From: Candidatus Tectomicrobia bacterium | Lineage (GTDB): Bacteria; UBA8248 | Length of the DNA stretch: 64,000 nt | Reading direction: 5' to 3' | Assembly (NCBI GenBank): GCA_016192135.1 | Contig: JACPUR010000040.1 | Location: 1-64,000 of the forward strand | Shown: positions 1-7,779 of the stretch, piece by piece | Numbering within the stretch: the stretch's first letter is position 1 | How the letters are laid out: the number at the start of each line of letters is the position of its first letter | Notes under the pieces: model-generated | Seen by the model: the letters and a program-made list of their open reading frames with translations, nothing else | Database searches by the model: none | What the model was told of the DNA's origin: nothing | Position numbers and translations under genes: made by a program

Positions 1-1052
1 AGCGCCCCGGTGCTGATGCCGTGGTTGATCATCTGGAGCTGGGCGCCCAGGACCCCTTGCTCGTTCAGGGCGAAGACGCCCAGCATGACGAAGCCCAGGT
101 GGCTCACCGAGGAGTAGGCGACGAGCTTCTTCACGTCGGTCTGGGCCATGGCCACCAGGGCGCCATAGATGATGCCGATGATCGAGAGCAGCACCATGAA
201 GGGCACGAAGACCTGGCTCGCCTGGGGCAGGAGCGGCAGCGCGAAGCGCACGAAGCCGTAGGTGCCCATCTTCAGCAGGATGCCGGCCAGGATGACGCTC
301 CCCGCCGTCGGCGCCTCGACGTGGGCGTCGGGCAGCCAGGTGTGGAAGGGGAACATCGGCACCTTGATGGCGAAGCCGATGAAGAAGGCGAGGAAGATCC
401 ACACCTGGAGGGAGAGCGGGATTTTCGGCCCCACGGCGTAGAGCTCGACGATGTCGAAGGTGAGGCGCCCCGTGCCCACCTTCACGTTGACGAAGTAGAG
501 GGCGAGGATTCCCAGGAGCATGAGCACGCTGCCGAACAGCGTGTAGAGGAAGAACTTGATCGCGGCGTAGAGCTTCCGGGGCCCGCCCCAGATGCCGATG
601 AGGAAGTACATCGGCACGAGGGTGATCTCGAAGAAGACGTAGAAGAGGAAGAGGTCGAGGGCGATGAAGGTGCCCAGCATGCCCGTCCCGAGCAGGAGCA
701 GGCAGACGTAGTATTCCTTCTCGCGCTCGTGGATGGCGCTGAACGAGCACACCACCGAGACCAGCATGGTGAGGGTGGTGAGGAGCACCAGAAGGACGCT
801 GATCCCGTCCACCCCGACGAAGTAACTCACCCCGATGGAGGGGATCCAGGCCGCCTTCTCCACGAACTGGAAGCCGGCCTGCGCCGTGTCGAAGCGGGTC
901 CAGAGGGGGACGGAGAGGAGGAAGTCCACCGCCGCCACTCCCGTGGCGAAGGCCTTGATCGCCCCCGTCCGCTCCCTCTGGAAGAAGAGCATGACGATCA
1001 CCGCGCCCAGGACGGGCAGGAAGGTGATCAGCGTCAGAAGCGGCATGTTCAT
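1..1052 (-). CDS. nuoM: NADH-quinone oxidoreductase subunit M, reduced operon (3' end off window)
   Basis: Antiporter-like proton-pumping subunit of the complex I membrane arm. About 350 residues are visible, starting MNMPLLTLITFLPVLG; the C-terminus lies beyond the left edge. The family core is present: WLPDAHVEAPTAGSVILAG and the segment TDVKKLVAYSSVSHLGFVML, plus many hydrophobic helices. The gene follows nuoL by 23 bp and is the last visible member of the second, reduced complex I operon; nuoN is expected just off the window. A 65-bp stretch (79-143) is identical in DNA to 9859-9923 in the other nuoM, although flanking sequence has diverged. Identification is secure; only completeness is unknown. 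Confidence 0.93.
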   Translation of the reverse strand, partial: MNMPLLTLITFLPVLGAVIVMLFFQRERTGAIKAFATGVAAVDFLLSVPLWTRFDTAQAGFQFVEKAAWIPSIGVSYFVGVDGISVLLVLLTTLTMLVSVVCSFSAIHEREKEYYVCLLLLGTGMLGTFIALDLFLFYVFFEITLVPMYFLIGIWGGPRKLYAAIKFFLYTLFGSVLMLLGILALYFVNVKVGTGRLTFDIVELYAVGPKIPLSLQVWIFLAFFIGFAIKVPMFPFHTWLPDAHVEAPTAGSVILAGILLKMGTYGFVRFALPLLPQASQVFVPFMVLLSIIGIIYGALVAMAQTDVKKLVAYSSVSHLGFVMLGVFALNEQGVLGAQLQMINHGISTGA

Positions 1053-1075
1053 AATCCCTCCAAACCCCTACGCCC

Positions 1076-3103
1076 TCAGCGGAACAGGTAGGCGCTCACC
1101 ATGAGGAAGACGCCCAGGAGCATCATGAAGAGGTAGTTCTGCACCATCCCCGACTGGATGAACTTCAGGAGCTGGGCGAAAAACGCCAGCACCGAGGCCG
1201 TGCCGTTCACCGCGCCGTCCACCGTCCTGAGGTCGAAGAGCCCCGAGAGCCGGCTGGTCCACACGGTGAGGAAGGAGCTCCCGTTCACCGCGCCGTCCAC
1301 CACGCGCTGGTCGAAGTTGAAGAGCGCGCGCATGAGCCGGTAGATGGGCTCCACGATGCAGGCCTGGTAGAACTCGTCCACGTAGTACTTGTTGAGGAGC
1401 ACCCGGTAGAGGCCCGGGAAGCGCGCCGCCAGGCGGCCCGGGGCGGCGGTGTCGCGCATGTACATCCGCCAGGCCAGGGCGATGCCGCCCAGGGCCACGG
1501 CGATGGCCAGCGCGATGAGGACGATTCCCACCGTCCCGTGCCCGCCGCCCGGCTCCCCGGCCCCGGCCGCGGCCTTCACGATCCGGTAGCCCTCGCCCGC
1601 CGCGGCGTGCGCGGCGGGGGCCTTGGCCAGCGAGGGGGCCAGGAACTTGTGGATCCAGCCCGCGTCGGGCGGGAAGCCCGGGAGGATGCCCCCCACCACG
1701 CTCAGGACGGCCAGGATGACGAGCGGGACGGTCATCGTGGCGGGCGACTCGTGGATGTGCTCGCGGGCGTGGTGGTCCACCCGCATCTCGCCGTGGAAGG
1801 TCATGAAGATGAGGCGGAACATGTAGAAGGCCGTCATGAAGGCGGCCGCCGTCCCCAGCCCCCACACCAGGTAGTGCCCGGAGAAGAAGGCGCCGGCTAG
1901 GATCTCGTCCTTGCTCCAGAAGCCGGCGAAGGGGGGAACCCCCGCGATGGCGATGGCCCCGATGAGGAAGGTCCCGTAGGTGACGGGCATCTTGGACCGC
2001 AGGCCGCCCATGTAGCGCATGTCCTGCTGCTGGTCGGCCGGGGCGTGGTGCAGGGCGTGGATGACGCTCCCCGACCCCAGGAAGAGCAGGCCCTTGAAGA
2101 AGGCGTGGGTCATCAGGTGAAAGATGCCCGAGGCGAAGGCGCCCACGCCCAGGGCCATGAACATGAAGCCGAGCTGGCTCACCGTGCTGTAGGCCAGCAC
2201 GCGCTTGATGTCGTTCTGCACGAGGCCGATGGAGGCGGCGAAGATGGCCGTGAGCGCCCCGACCAGGGCCACCACCTCGAGCGCCGCCGGCCCCTGGACG
2301 TAGATGGGGCTGGTGCGGGCCACCATGTAGACCCCCGCCGTCACCATGGTGGCGGCGTGGATGAGGGCCGAGACCGGGGTGGGGCCCTCCATGGCGTCCG
2401 GCAGCCAGACGTAGAGGGGGATCTGGGCGCTCTTGCCCATCGCCCCGATGAAGAGGAGGAGCCCGATGGCCGTGGCGGCGGGGGCGGCCAGCTCGGCCTT
2501 GAAGGCCTCGCCGTAGGCCAAGCTCCCCGTCAGGGACCAGATGAGGAACATGCCCAGCAGGAACCCGGCGTCCCCGATGCGGTTGACGATGAAGGCCTTC
2601 TTCCCGGCGTCGGAGGCGGATTTCTTCTCGTACCAGAAGCCGATCAGCAGGTAGCTGCACAGCCCCACGCCCTCCCAGCCGACGAACATGACCAGGTAGT
2701 TGTCCCCCATGACGAGGAGGAGCATGGAGACCATGAAGAGGTTGAGGTAGGTGAAGAAGCGGGGGTAGCCGGGGTCGCCGTGCATGTAGCCGATGGAGTA
2801 GAGGTGGATGACGAAGCCCACCCCCGTCACCACCAGCAGCATGATGGTGCTCAGCGGGTCGATGAGGAAGCTCAGGGAGGCACTGAACTTGCCGGCCGTG
2901 ATCCAGTCCCAGACGGCCACGGTGTGGGAGCCGCCCGGGCCCAGGATCATCTCGCGGCTTATGCCCAGCACCACCAGGAAGGAGAGCCCGGCCATGAGGG
3001 TGGCGAGGTGCCCGGCCGCGCCGCGGGTCCTCGAGCCCAGCAGGCCGTTGATGAGCACCCCCGCGAGGGGGAACAGCGGGATGAGCCACGCGTACCGGAT
3101 CAT
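1076..3103 (-). CDS. nuoL: NADH-quinone oxidoreductase subunit L, reduced operon
   Basis: 675-residue distal proton-pumping subunit of the complex I membrane arm. It begins MIRYAWLIPLFPLAGVLING, with GGGAG just upstream of the ATG, and has about 15-16 hydrophobic segments. The core motif KSAQIPLYVWLPDAMEGPTP, the helix NDIKRVLAYSTVSQLG and a C-terminal lateral-helix region ending FLMVSAYLFR are all visible. Length is slightly above the usual 610-660 residues. It lies 7 bp after nuoK and 23 bp before nuoM. DNA at 2352-2438 and 2167-2218 is identical to parts of the second nuoL (12205-12291 and 12020-12071), suggesting gene conversion between the paralogous operons. Confidence 0.96.
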   Translation of the reverse strand: MIRYAWLIPLFPLAGVLINGLLGSRTRGAAGHLATLMAGLSFLVVLGISREMILGPGGSHTVAVWDWITAGKFSASLSFLIDPLSTIMLLVVTGVGFVIHLYSIGYMHGDPGYPRFFTYLNLFMVSMLLLVMGDNYLVMFVGWEGVGLCSYLLIGFWYEKKSASDAGKKAFIVNRIGDAGFLLGMFLIWSLTGSLAYGEAFKAELAAPAATAIGLLLFIGAMGKSAQIPLYVWLPDAMEGPTPVSALIHAATMVTAGVYMVARTSPIYVQGPAALEVVALVGALTAIFAASIGLVQNDIKRVLAYSTVSQLGFMFMALGVGAFASGIFHLMTHAFFKGLLFLGSGSVIHALHHAPADQQQDMRYMGGLRSKMPVTYGTFLIGAIAIAGVPPFAGFWSKDEILAGAFFSGHYLVWGLGTAAAFMTAFYMFRLIFMTFHGEMRVDHHAREHIHESPATMTVPLVILAVLSVVGGILPGFPPDAGWIHKFLAPSLAKAPAAHAAAGEGYRIVKAAAGAGEPGGGHGTVGIVLIALAIAVALGGIALAWRMYMRDTAAPGRLAARFPGLYRVLLNKYYVDEFYQACIVEPIYRLMRALFNFDQRVVDGAVNGSSFLTVWTSRLSGLFDLRTVDGAVNGTASVLAFFAQLLKFIQSGMVQNYLFMMLLGVFLMVSAYLFR

Positions 3104-3110
3104 GCGCTCC

Positions 3111-3413
3111 CTACCACTTGAGAAGGTTGATCTCGTCCACGTTCACCATCTGGCGGTCCCGGTTCAGCGAGATCAGGATGGCCAGCCCCACGGCGGCCTC
3201 GCACGCGGCCACGGCGATGATGAAGATGGCGAACACCTGCCCGGTCAGGTCGGCCCACTGGCGGGCGAAGCCCACGAACGTGACGTTCACCGAGTTCAGC
3301 ATCAGCTCGATGCTGAGCAGGATCATGATGGCGTTGCGGCGCATGAGGACGCCCGCCGCCCCGATGAGGAAGAGGATCGCGCCCAGCGCCAGGAAGTGCG
3401 TCAGCGGTATCAA
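3111..3413 (-). CDS. nuoK: NADH-quinone oxidoreductase subunit K, reduced operon
   Basis: 100-residue, three-helix membrane subunit of complex I that contributes to the proton channel next to NuoJ and NuoN. The start is TTG ([15 protein letters not shown]). The conserved glutamate helix reads [12 protein letters not shown] and a second acidic residue occurs in [11 protein letters not shown], both typical of NuoK. The C-terminus VDEINLLKW is a family signature. It sits between nuoJ (20 bp) and nuoL (7 bp) in the operon. The protein is clearly distinct from its paralogue at 12984-13289, so the two operons are not a recent whole-operon duplication. Confidence 0.95.
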   Translation of the reverse strand: MIPLTHFLALGAILFLIGAAGVLMRRNAIMILLSIELMLNSVNVTFVGFARQWADLTGQVFAIFIIAVAACEAAVGLAILISLNRDRQMVNVDEINLLKW

Positions 3414-3432
3414 GGCTCCCCTCCCCCCGCGC

Positions 3433-3942
3433 CTAGCGGGTGATCCGCCGCTTGGCGAGGACGATGGCCCCGATCATGGCCGCCAGCAGGAGCATCGAGG
3501 CGACCTCGAACGGGAACAGGAACTTCGTGTAGAGCACCTGCCCCAGGGCCTCCACGTTGCCCGGCGTCTCCCCGAGCTTCCAGGGCCACCGCCGGGCCTC
3601 GGGGTAGCCCCCGCGCCCCAGGACCATCCAGATCTCGGCCGCCAGCAGCAGGGCGGCGGCCAGGGCGAGGACGCTCTGGCGGTGCCACTGCCTGAGGCGG
3701 ATGCTCACCCCCACGTTCATCAGCATGATCGAGAAGAGGTAGAGCACCATGATGCCGCCGGCGTACACCAGGATCTGCACCCCGGCCAGGAACTCCGCCC
3801 CCGCCAGCACGAACAACCCCGCCATGAACAGGAAGGCGAGAACCAGGGAGAGCGCGGCGTGGATGACGTTGGCGCGCGTCACCATCAGCAGCGACGCCCC
3901 CACGATGCCCGCCGCGAAAATGTAGAAGAACAGCAGCTCCAA
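3433..3942 (-). CDS. nuoJ: NADH-quinone oxidoreductase subunit J, reduced operon
   Basis: 169-residue membrane subunit of complex I with about five helices. The start is TTG ([12 protein letters not shown]) preceded by GGAGGGC. The NuoJ signature around the pi-bulge helix, [18 protein letters not shown], is intact, and the C-terminus [13 protein letters not shown] is typical. It follows nuoH by only 16 bp. In normal operons nuoI lies between nuoH and nuoJ; here there is no room for it, so the absence of nuoI at this place is certain from the sequence. Confidence 0.95.
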   Translation of the reverse strand: MELLFFYIFAAGIVGASLLMVTRANVIHAALSLVLAFLFMAGLFVLAGAEFLAGVQILVYAGGIMVLYLFSIMLMNVGVSIRLRQWHRQSVLALAAALLLAAEIWMVLGRGGYPEARRWPWKLGETPGNVEALGQVLYTKFLFPFEVASMLLLAAMIGAIVLAKRRITR

Positions 3943-3958
3943 GGCGGCCCTCCGCCGG

Positions 3959-4930
3959 CTAGAGGAAGAGGTACTTCACGAGCCCGGTCAAGAAGATGTT
4001 CGCCATCACGAGCGGGAACATGAACTTCCACCCCAGCCGCATGAGCTGGTCGTAGCGGTAGCGCGGCAGGGTGGCGCGGAGCCAGATGAAGACGAAGATG
4101 AGGACGCCCATCTTCAGCAGGTACCAGACGAAGCCGGGCAGGGGGATCCAATCGATCCCCTGCCAGCCCCCGAAGAAGAGGGCCACGGCCACCGCCGTGG
4201 TCACCATGATGTTCGCGTACTCGGCCAGGAAGAAGAAAGCGAACTTCATGCCGCTGTACTCGGTGTGGAAGCCCGCCACCAGCTCGGTCTCGGCCTCGGG
4301 CAGGTCGAAGGGCACCCGGTTCGTCTCCGCGAGCGAGGCGATGAAGAACACCACGAAGGCCAGCGGCTGGTAGAAGACGAACCAGACGTCGCCCTGCGCC
4401 TCGACGATCCGCTGGAGGTTCAGCGAGCCGGCCAGCATCAGGGGCCCGATGAGGGAGAAGCCCAGGAAGATCTCGTAGCTCAGCATCTGGGCGGCGCTCC
4501 TGAGGGCGCCGAGGAGGCTGTACTTGCTGTTCGAGGCCCAGCCGGCCATGACGATGCCGAAGACCCCGAGCGAGCTCACCGCCAGGATGAAGAAGATCCC
4601 GACGTTGATCTGAGTGATGTAGAAGTTCTGGCTGAAGGGCAGCACCGAGTACACCACGAAGGCCGGCACCAGCACCATGACGGGCGCGATGACGAAGACG
4701 ATCTTGTCCGCCTTGTCGGGGATGATGTCTTCCTTCAGGAAGAGCTTGAGGCCGTCGGCGATGGGCTGGAGGAGCCCGTGCCAGCCCACCCGCATGGGGC
4801 CGAGGCGCATCTGGATGTGGGCGATGATCTTCCGCTCGAGGTAGGTGAGGTAAGCCACCACCAGGGAGACGACGCCCAGGACGACGGCTATCTTCACCAG
4901 GGCGATGAGCGCCTCTGCCACGATACCCAA
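3959..4930 (-). CDS. nuoH: NADH-quinone oxidoreductase subunit H, reduced operon
   Basis: 323-residue membrane subunit that forms the quinone-chamber roof and the junction between the membrane arm and the peripheral arm of complex I. The start is TTG with AGGAG eight bases upstream. Conserved segments are [20 protein letters not shown], the motif [40 protein letters not shown] and [10 protein letters not shown]. It follows nuoD by 53 bp, so the nuoE, nuoF and nuoG genes that normally sit between D and H are missing. The paralogue at 14388-15374 differs throughout, for example MRVGWHG here against NRVGPAG there. Confidence 0.96.
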   Translation of the reverse strand: MGIVAEALIALVKIAVVLGVVSLVVAYLTYLERKIIAHIQMRLGPMRVGWHGLLQPIADGLKLFLKEDIIPDKADKIVFVIAPVMVLVPAFVVYSVLPFSQNFYITQINVGIFFILAVSSLGVFGIVMAGWASNSKYSLLGALRSAAQMLSYEIFLGFSLIGPLMLAGSLNLQRIVEAQGDVWFVFYQPLAFVVFFIASLAETNRVPFDLPEAETELVAGFHTEYSGMKFAFFFLAEYANIMVTTAVAVALFFGGWQGIDWIPLPGFVWYLLKMGVLIFVFIWLRATLPRYRYDQLMRLGWKFMFPLVMANIFLTGLVKYLFL

Positions 4931-4983
4931 CCGCGGGACTCCTCTCTCCGGCCTTCCGGCTCCGGAGCTCTACGCCGGGCGCG

Positions 4984-6126
4984 TCAGCGGTCGCACTCGC
5001 CCAGGACGATGTCGATGCTTCCGATGATGGCCACCACGTCCGCCACCAGGCCGCCCATCACGAGCTTCTTGAGGCCGCTCAGGTTCACGAACGAGGGGGG
5101 GCGGATGCGCACCCGGTACGGCGTCTCCGAGCCGTCGCTCACGAGGTAGAAGCCGAACTCGCCCTTGGGATTCTCGATGCTGTGGTAGACCTCCCCCGCC
5201 GGCGGCTTGATCGTGCGCGGCACTTTGCAGCTCACCGGCCCCTTGGGGAGTTGGGCGAGGCACTGCTGGATGATGCGGTTGCTCTGGCGCATCTCCTCGA
5301 CGCGCACCAGGTAGCGGTCGTAGACGTCGCCGTTCTCCCCGACCGGGACCACGAAGTCCAGGTAGGGGTAGGCCGCGTAGGGCTGGGCCCGGCGGATGTC
5401 CCACCGCACGCCGCTCCCCCGGATGATCGGGCCCGTGAGGCTCAGGTCGATGGCGTCGTCCGCCGAGATGACGCCCACCCCCCGGGTTCGCTGGAGCCAG
5501 ATGCGGTTGTCGGTGAGGAGCGTCTCGTAGTCGCCGATGCGGGCCGGGAAGAGGTCCACGAACTCCTGCGAGAGGTCCAGGAACTTCTGGGGCACGTCCT
5601 GGTAGAGCCCGCCCAGGCGGAAGGCGTTCACCGTCAGCCGCGCGCCGAAGGCCTGCTCGAAGAGGTCGAGCACCATCTCCCGCTCGCGGAAGCACCACAG
5701 GAACACTGTCATCGCCCCGATGTCGAGGGCGTGCGTCGCGAGCCAGAGCAGGTGGCTCGAGATGCGGGAGAACTCCGCCACCATGGTGCGGATGTAGTGG
5801 GCCCGCATCGGGATCTCCCAGCCGAAGAGCTTCTCCACCGCCGTCACCCAGGCGAGGTTGCTCGAGGGCGCGGCGATATAGTCGAGCCGGTCGGTGTAGG
5901 GGATGAACATCGTGTAGGTGATGTTCTCGCCGATCTTCTCGGTGCCCCGGTGAAGGTAGCCGATGTCGCAGTCGCAGTCGGTCACCGTCTCGCCGTCGAG
6001 GCGGAGGATGACCCGCAGCACGCCGTGGGTGCTCGGGTGCTGCGGCCCCATGTTGATGATGAGCTCCTCGGTGCCGGGCAGCACCGAGGAGCGCTCGATC
6101 CGGGTGGAGGACTCCACCTCGAACAT
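4984..6126 (-). CDS. nuoD: NADH-quinone oxidoreductase subunit D, reduced operon
   Basis: About 380-residue 49-kDa-type subunit lining the quinone site in the peripheral arm. The ATG at 6126 (MFEVESSTRIERSS) has GGGAGAG at good spacing; a GTG five codons upstream is the alternative. The loop GPQHPSTHGV carries the quinone-binding His (His34), and Tyr83 in YTDRLDY is 49 residues later, the spacing known for the quinone-ligand pair. The signature YLHRGTEKIGEN differs from YLHTGIEKNMEV of the second copy, so the two belong to different NuoD lineages. The C-terminus IDIVLGECDR fits the family end, with Cys where the other copy has Ile. Intact and probably functional. Confidence 0.96.
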   Translation of the reverse strand: MFEVESSTRIERSSVLPGTEELIINMGPQHPSTHGVLRVILRLDGETVTDCDCDIGYLHRGTEKIGENITYTMFIPYTDRLDYIAAPSSNLAWVTAVEKLFGWEIPMRAHYIRTMVAEFSRISSHLLWLATHALDIGAMTVFLWCFREREMVLDLFEQAFGARLTVNAFRLGGLYQDVPQKFLDLSQEFVDLFPARIGDYETLLTDNRIWLQRTRGVGVISADDAIDLSLTGPIIRGSGVRWDIRRAQPYAAYPYLDFVVPVGENGDVYDRYLVRVEEMRQSNRIIQQCLAQLPKGPVSCKVPRTIKPPAGEVYHSIENPKGEFGFYLVSDGSETPYRVRIRPPSFVNLSGLKKLVMGGLVADVVAIIGSIDIVLGECDR

Positions 6127-6166
6127 CACGCGCTCTCCCACGCGAGGCCCGCTCCGGGGCGGGCGC

Positions 6167-6745
6167 TCACTCGCCGAATTCCTTGCGCTTGGGCTTGGTG
6201 TACACCCGCTCGCCCCGGCCCTCCAGGGGATAGTCCTTCCGGAGGGGGTGGCTGCCCCAGTCCTCGGGCAGCAGGATGCGCCGGAGGTCCGGGTGGCCCT
6301 TGAAGCGCACCCCGAACAGGTCGTACGCCTCCCGCTCCATCCAGTTGGCCCCGCTCCAGACGCCGGTGACGGAGGGGGCCTCCTCCCCGTCGCGGAGCTT
6401 CACCTTGAGCCGGAGCCGCCGGTTATGGTCGAAGCTGTACAGATGGTAGACGACGTGGAACGGGCGCTCCTCCCCGGGCCAGTGGGCCGCCGTGAGGTCC
6501 GAGAGCAGGCGGAAGCGGGCCGAGGGGTGGTCGCGCAGCAGGGTGGCCGCCGCGACCAGCGCCTCCGCGCGCAGGACCAGGGTGGCCTCGTCGGCCATGT
6601 CCTTGTAGGCGGTCTGCTCGAGGACGGCGCCCGGCCGCTCGCGCTCCACGAGCTCGCGCAGGTCCTGCGCCGGCGGGGCCGGCGCCGCCGCGGGGGCGGA
6701 CCCGGCGCCCTCCTCCTTGCCGTCCGGCTGTGCTTCGTCTGCCAT
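6167..6745 (-). CDS. nuoC: NADH-quinone oxidoreductase subunit C, reduced operon
   Basis: 192-residue 30-kDa-type peripheral-arm subunit of complex I that packs against NuoB and NuoD. The chosen ATG begins MADEAQPDGKEEGAG; the frame is open further upstream but that stretch has no family similarity. After an Ala/Pro-rich leader of about 35 residues come the typical elements FHVVYHLYSFDHNRRLRLKV and the signature MEREAYDLFGVRFKGHPDLR, followed by LPEDWGSHPLRKDYPLEG. It lies 17 bp after nuoB and 40 bp before nuoD. Identification rests on the C-terminal signature, which is strong. Confidence 0.95.
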   Translation of the reverse strand: MADEAQPDGKEEGAGSAPAAAPAPPAQDLRELVERERPGAVLEQTAYKDMADEATLVLRAEALVAAATLLRDHPSARFRLLSDLTAAHWPGEERPFHVVYHLYSFDHNRRLRLKVKLRDGEEAPSVTGVWSGANWMEREAYDLFGVRFKGHPDLRRILLPEDWGSHPLRKDYPLEGRGERVYTKPKRKEFGE

Positions 6746-6762
6746 CGGATTCCCTGGCCGCC

Positions 6763-7245
6763 TTACGCGGGGCGGCGGATGTAGCGCTCCTGCTCGATCT
6801 TCTTCTGGAGCTGCATGACGCCCCACATCAGCGACTCGGGGCGGGGCGGGCAGCCGGGGACGTAGACGTCCACCGGGACGACCTCGTCCACCCCCTGCAT
6901 CACGGCGTAGTTCGCGTAGGGGCCGCCGCAGGTGGCGCAGTTGCCCATGGCGATGACCCAGCGGGGCTCGGGCATCTGGTCGTACACCCGCCGCAGGGCC
7001 TGCCCCATCTTGTGCGTCACCGTGCCCGCCACGATCATCACGTCCGACTGCCGGGGCGTGGCGCGGAAGATGACGCCGAAGCGGTCGAAGTCGTACCGCG
7101 AGGCGCCCGAGGCCATCATCTCAATGGCGCAGCAGGCCAGGCCGAACGTCATGGGCCAGAGCGCGCTCTTGCGCGCCCAGGCGACCAGCCCGTCGACCCG
7201 GGTGGTGATGAAGTTGTCGTTGAACTTGCCTTCCACTAAGCCCAT
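6763..7245 (-). CDS. nuoB: NADH-quinone oxidoreductase subunit B, reduced operon
   Basis: 160-residue PSST-type subunit that carries Fe-S cluster N2, the electron donor to quinone. The start [12 protein letters not shown] overlaps the end of nuoA by 10 bp. The four N2 ligands are present: Cys38-Cys39 in [11 protein letters not shown], Cys103 in [11 protein letters not shown] and Cys132 in [11 protein letters not shown]. There is an extra cysteine (Cys106) that the second copy lacks (MGACASTGG). Because the operon has no nuoI, the clusters that normally feed N2 must come from another locus or be replaced. Confidence 0.96.
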   Translation of the reverse strand: MGLVEGKFNDNFITTRVDGLVAWARKSALWPMTFGLACCAIEMMASGASRYDFDRFGVIFRATPRQSDVMIVAGTVTHKMGQALRRVYDQMPEPRWVIAMGNCATCGGPYANYAVMQGVDEVVPVDVYVPGCPPRPESLMWGVMQLQKKIEQERYIRRPA

Positions 7246-7631
7246 TCCAACGCCTCCTTCCTCCAGGCGTAGAAATATCCGACCAGCAGGACCGCGATGA
7301 AGAGCATCATCTCGATGAAGCCGAACAGCCCCAGGGAGTCGTACTGCACCGCCCAGGGGAAGAGGAACACGGCCTCGACGTCGAACAGCAGGAACAGGAT
7401 GCCCAGCAGATAGAAGCGGATCGAGAAGCGCTCGTTTGCCTCCATCAGCGGGGGGATGCCGCACTCGTAGGGGGAGAGCTTGGCCGCGTCGGGCCGGTTG
7501 GGCCGCACCAGCAGGGCGGCGACGAGCGTCACCCCCGCGAAGCCGAAGGCCACCAGGGTGAAGATGAAGATGGGCACGTAGGCGTTGATCGACTGGTAGT
7601 CGCGGAAAAACGCCCCCAGCAGCTCCGCCAT
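7236..7631 (-). CDS. nuoA: NADH-quinone oxidoreductase subunit A, reduced operon
   Basis: 131-residue, three-helix membrane subunit at the complex I arm junction; first gene of the reduced operon. The signature [20 protein letters not shown] and the helix [15 protein letters not shown] are diagnostic, including the cysteine-bearing loop. The N-terminus [20 protein letters not shown] is longer than that of the second copy. The stop overlaps nuoB by 10 bp. The gene starts about 108 bp downstream of a sigma70-like promoter placed just after the preceding nuoN, so it may be transcribed independently as well as by read-through from the complete operon. Confidence 0.95.
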   Translation of the reverse strand: MAELLGAFFRDYQSINAYVPIFIFTLVAFGFAGVTLVAALLVRPNRPDAAKLSPYECGIPPLMEANERFSIRFYLLGILFLLFDVEAVFLFPWAVQYDSLGLFGFIEMMLFIAVLLVGYFYAWRKEALEWA

Positions 7632-7650
7632 TGGCTCCTCACGAAAAATC

Positions 7651-7682
7651 GGCGCTCCCCCGCCCCTTTGCGGGGGGGCGCC
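7651..7682 (-). other. Inverted repeat in the leader of the reduced nuo operon
   Basis: A GC-rich inverted repeat (arms GGCGC-C-CCCCGC and matching GCGGGG-GCGCC around a CCTTTG-type loop) lies between the candidate promoter and nuoA. A second compact hairpin (about 7708-7723, CCCCC/GGGGG) is followed by CTTTT on the plus strand, where no gene ends. On the minus-strand transcript neither has a U-run, so they look like leader hairpins or repeat debris rather than terminators. Confidence 0.4.
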
Positions 7683-7738
7683 TCCCAGGCCTCCTGCCCC
7701 GCCTGATCCCCCCCGGGCGGGGGCTTTTCGATTCCCGT

Positions 7739-7767
7739 TCTATAGCATGGCCCCGGGGGAAATCCAA
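7739..7767 (-). promoter_or_regulatory. Candidate sigma70 promoter for the reduced nuo operon
   Basis: On the minus strand TTGGAT (7767-7762) is separated by 17 bp from TATAGA (7744-7739). It sits in the 148-bp gap between the nuoN stop and the nuoA start of the next operon, pointing into the latter. The match is good for such a GC-rich genome but untested. Confidence 0.5.
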
Positions 7768-7779
7768 CCCCGCCCGGCG

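Noticed and set aside
21-1091. Long plus-strand open frame opposite nuoM, rich in His, Glu and Asp
   Set aside because: It is antisense to a clear nuoM; GC-rich coding gives long open frames on the other strand, and the composition is typical of such shadows.
7708-7728. Hairpin plus CTTTT read as a plus-strand terminator
   Set aside because: No plus-strand gene ends here; on the minus strand it lacks a U-run, so no terminator is called.
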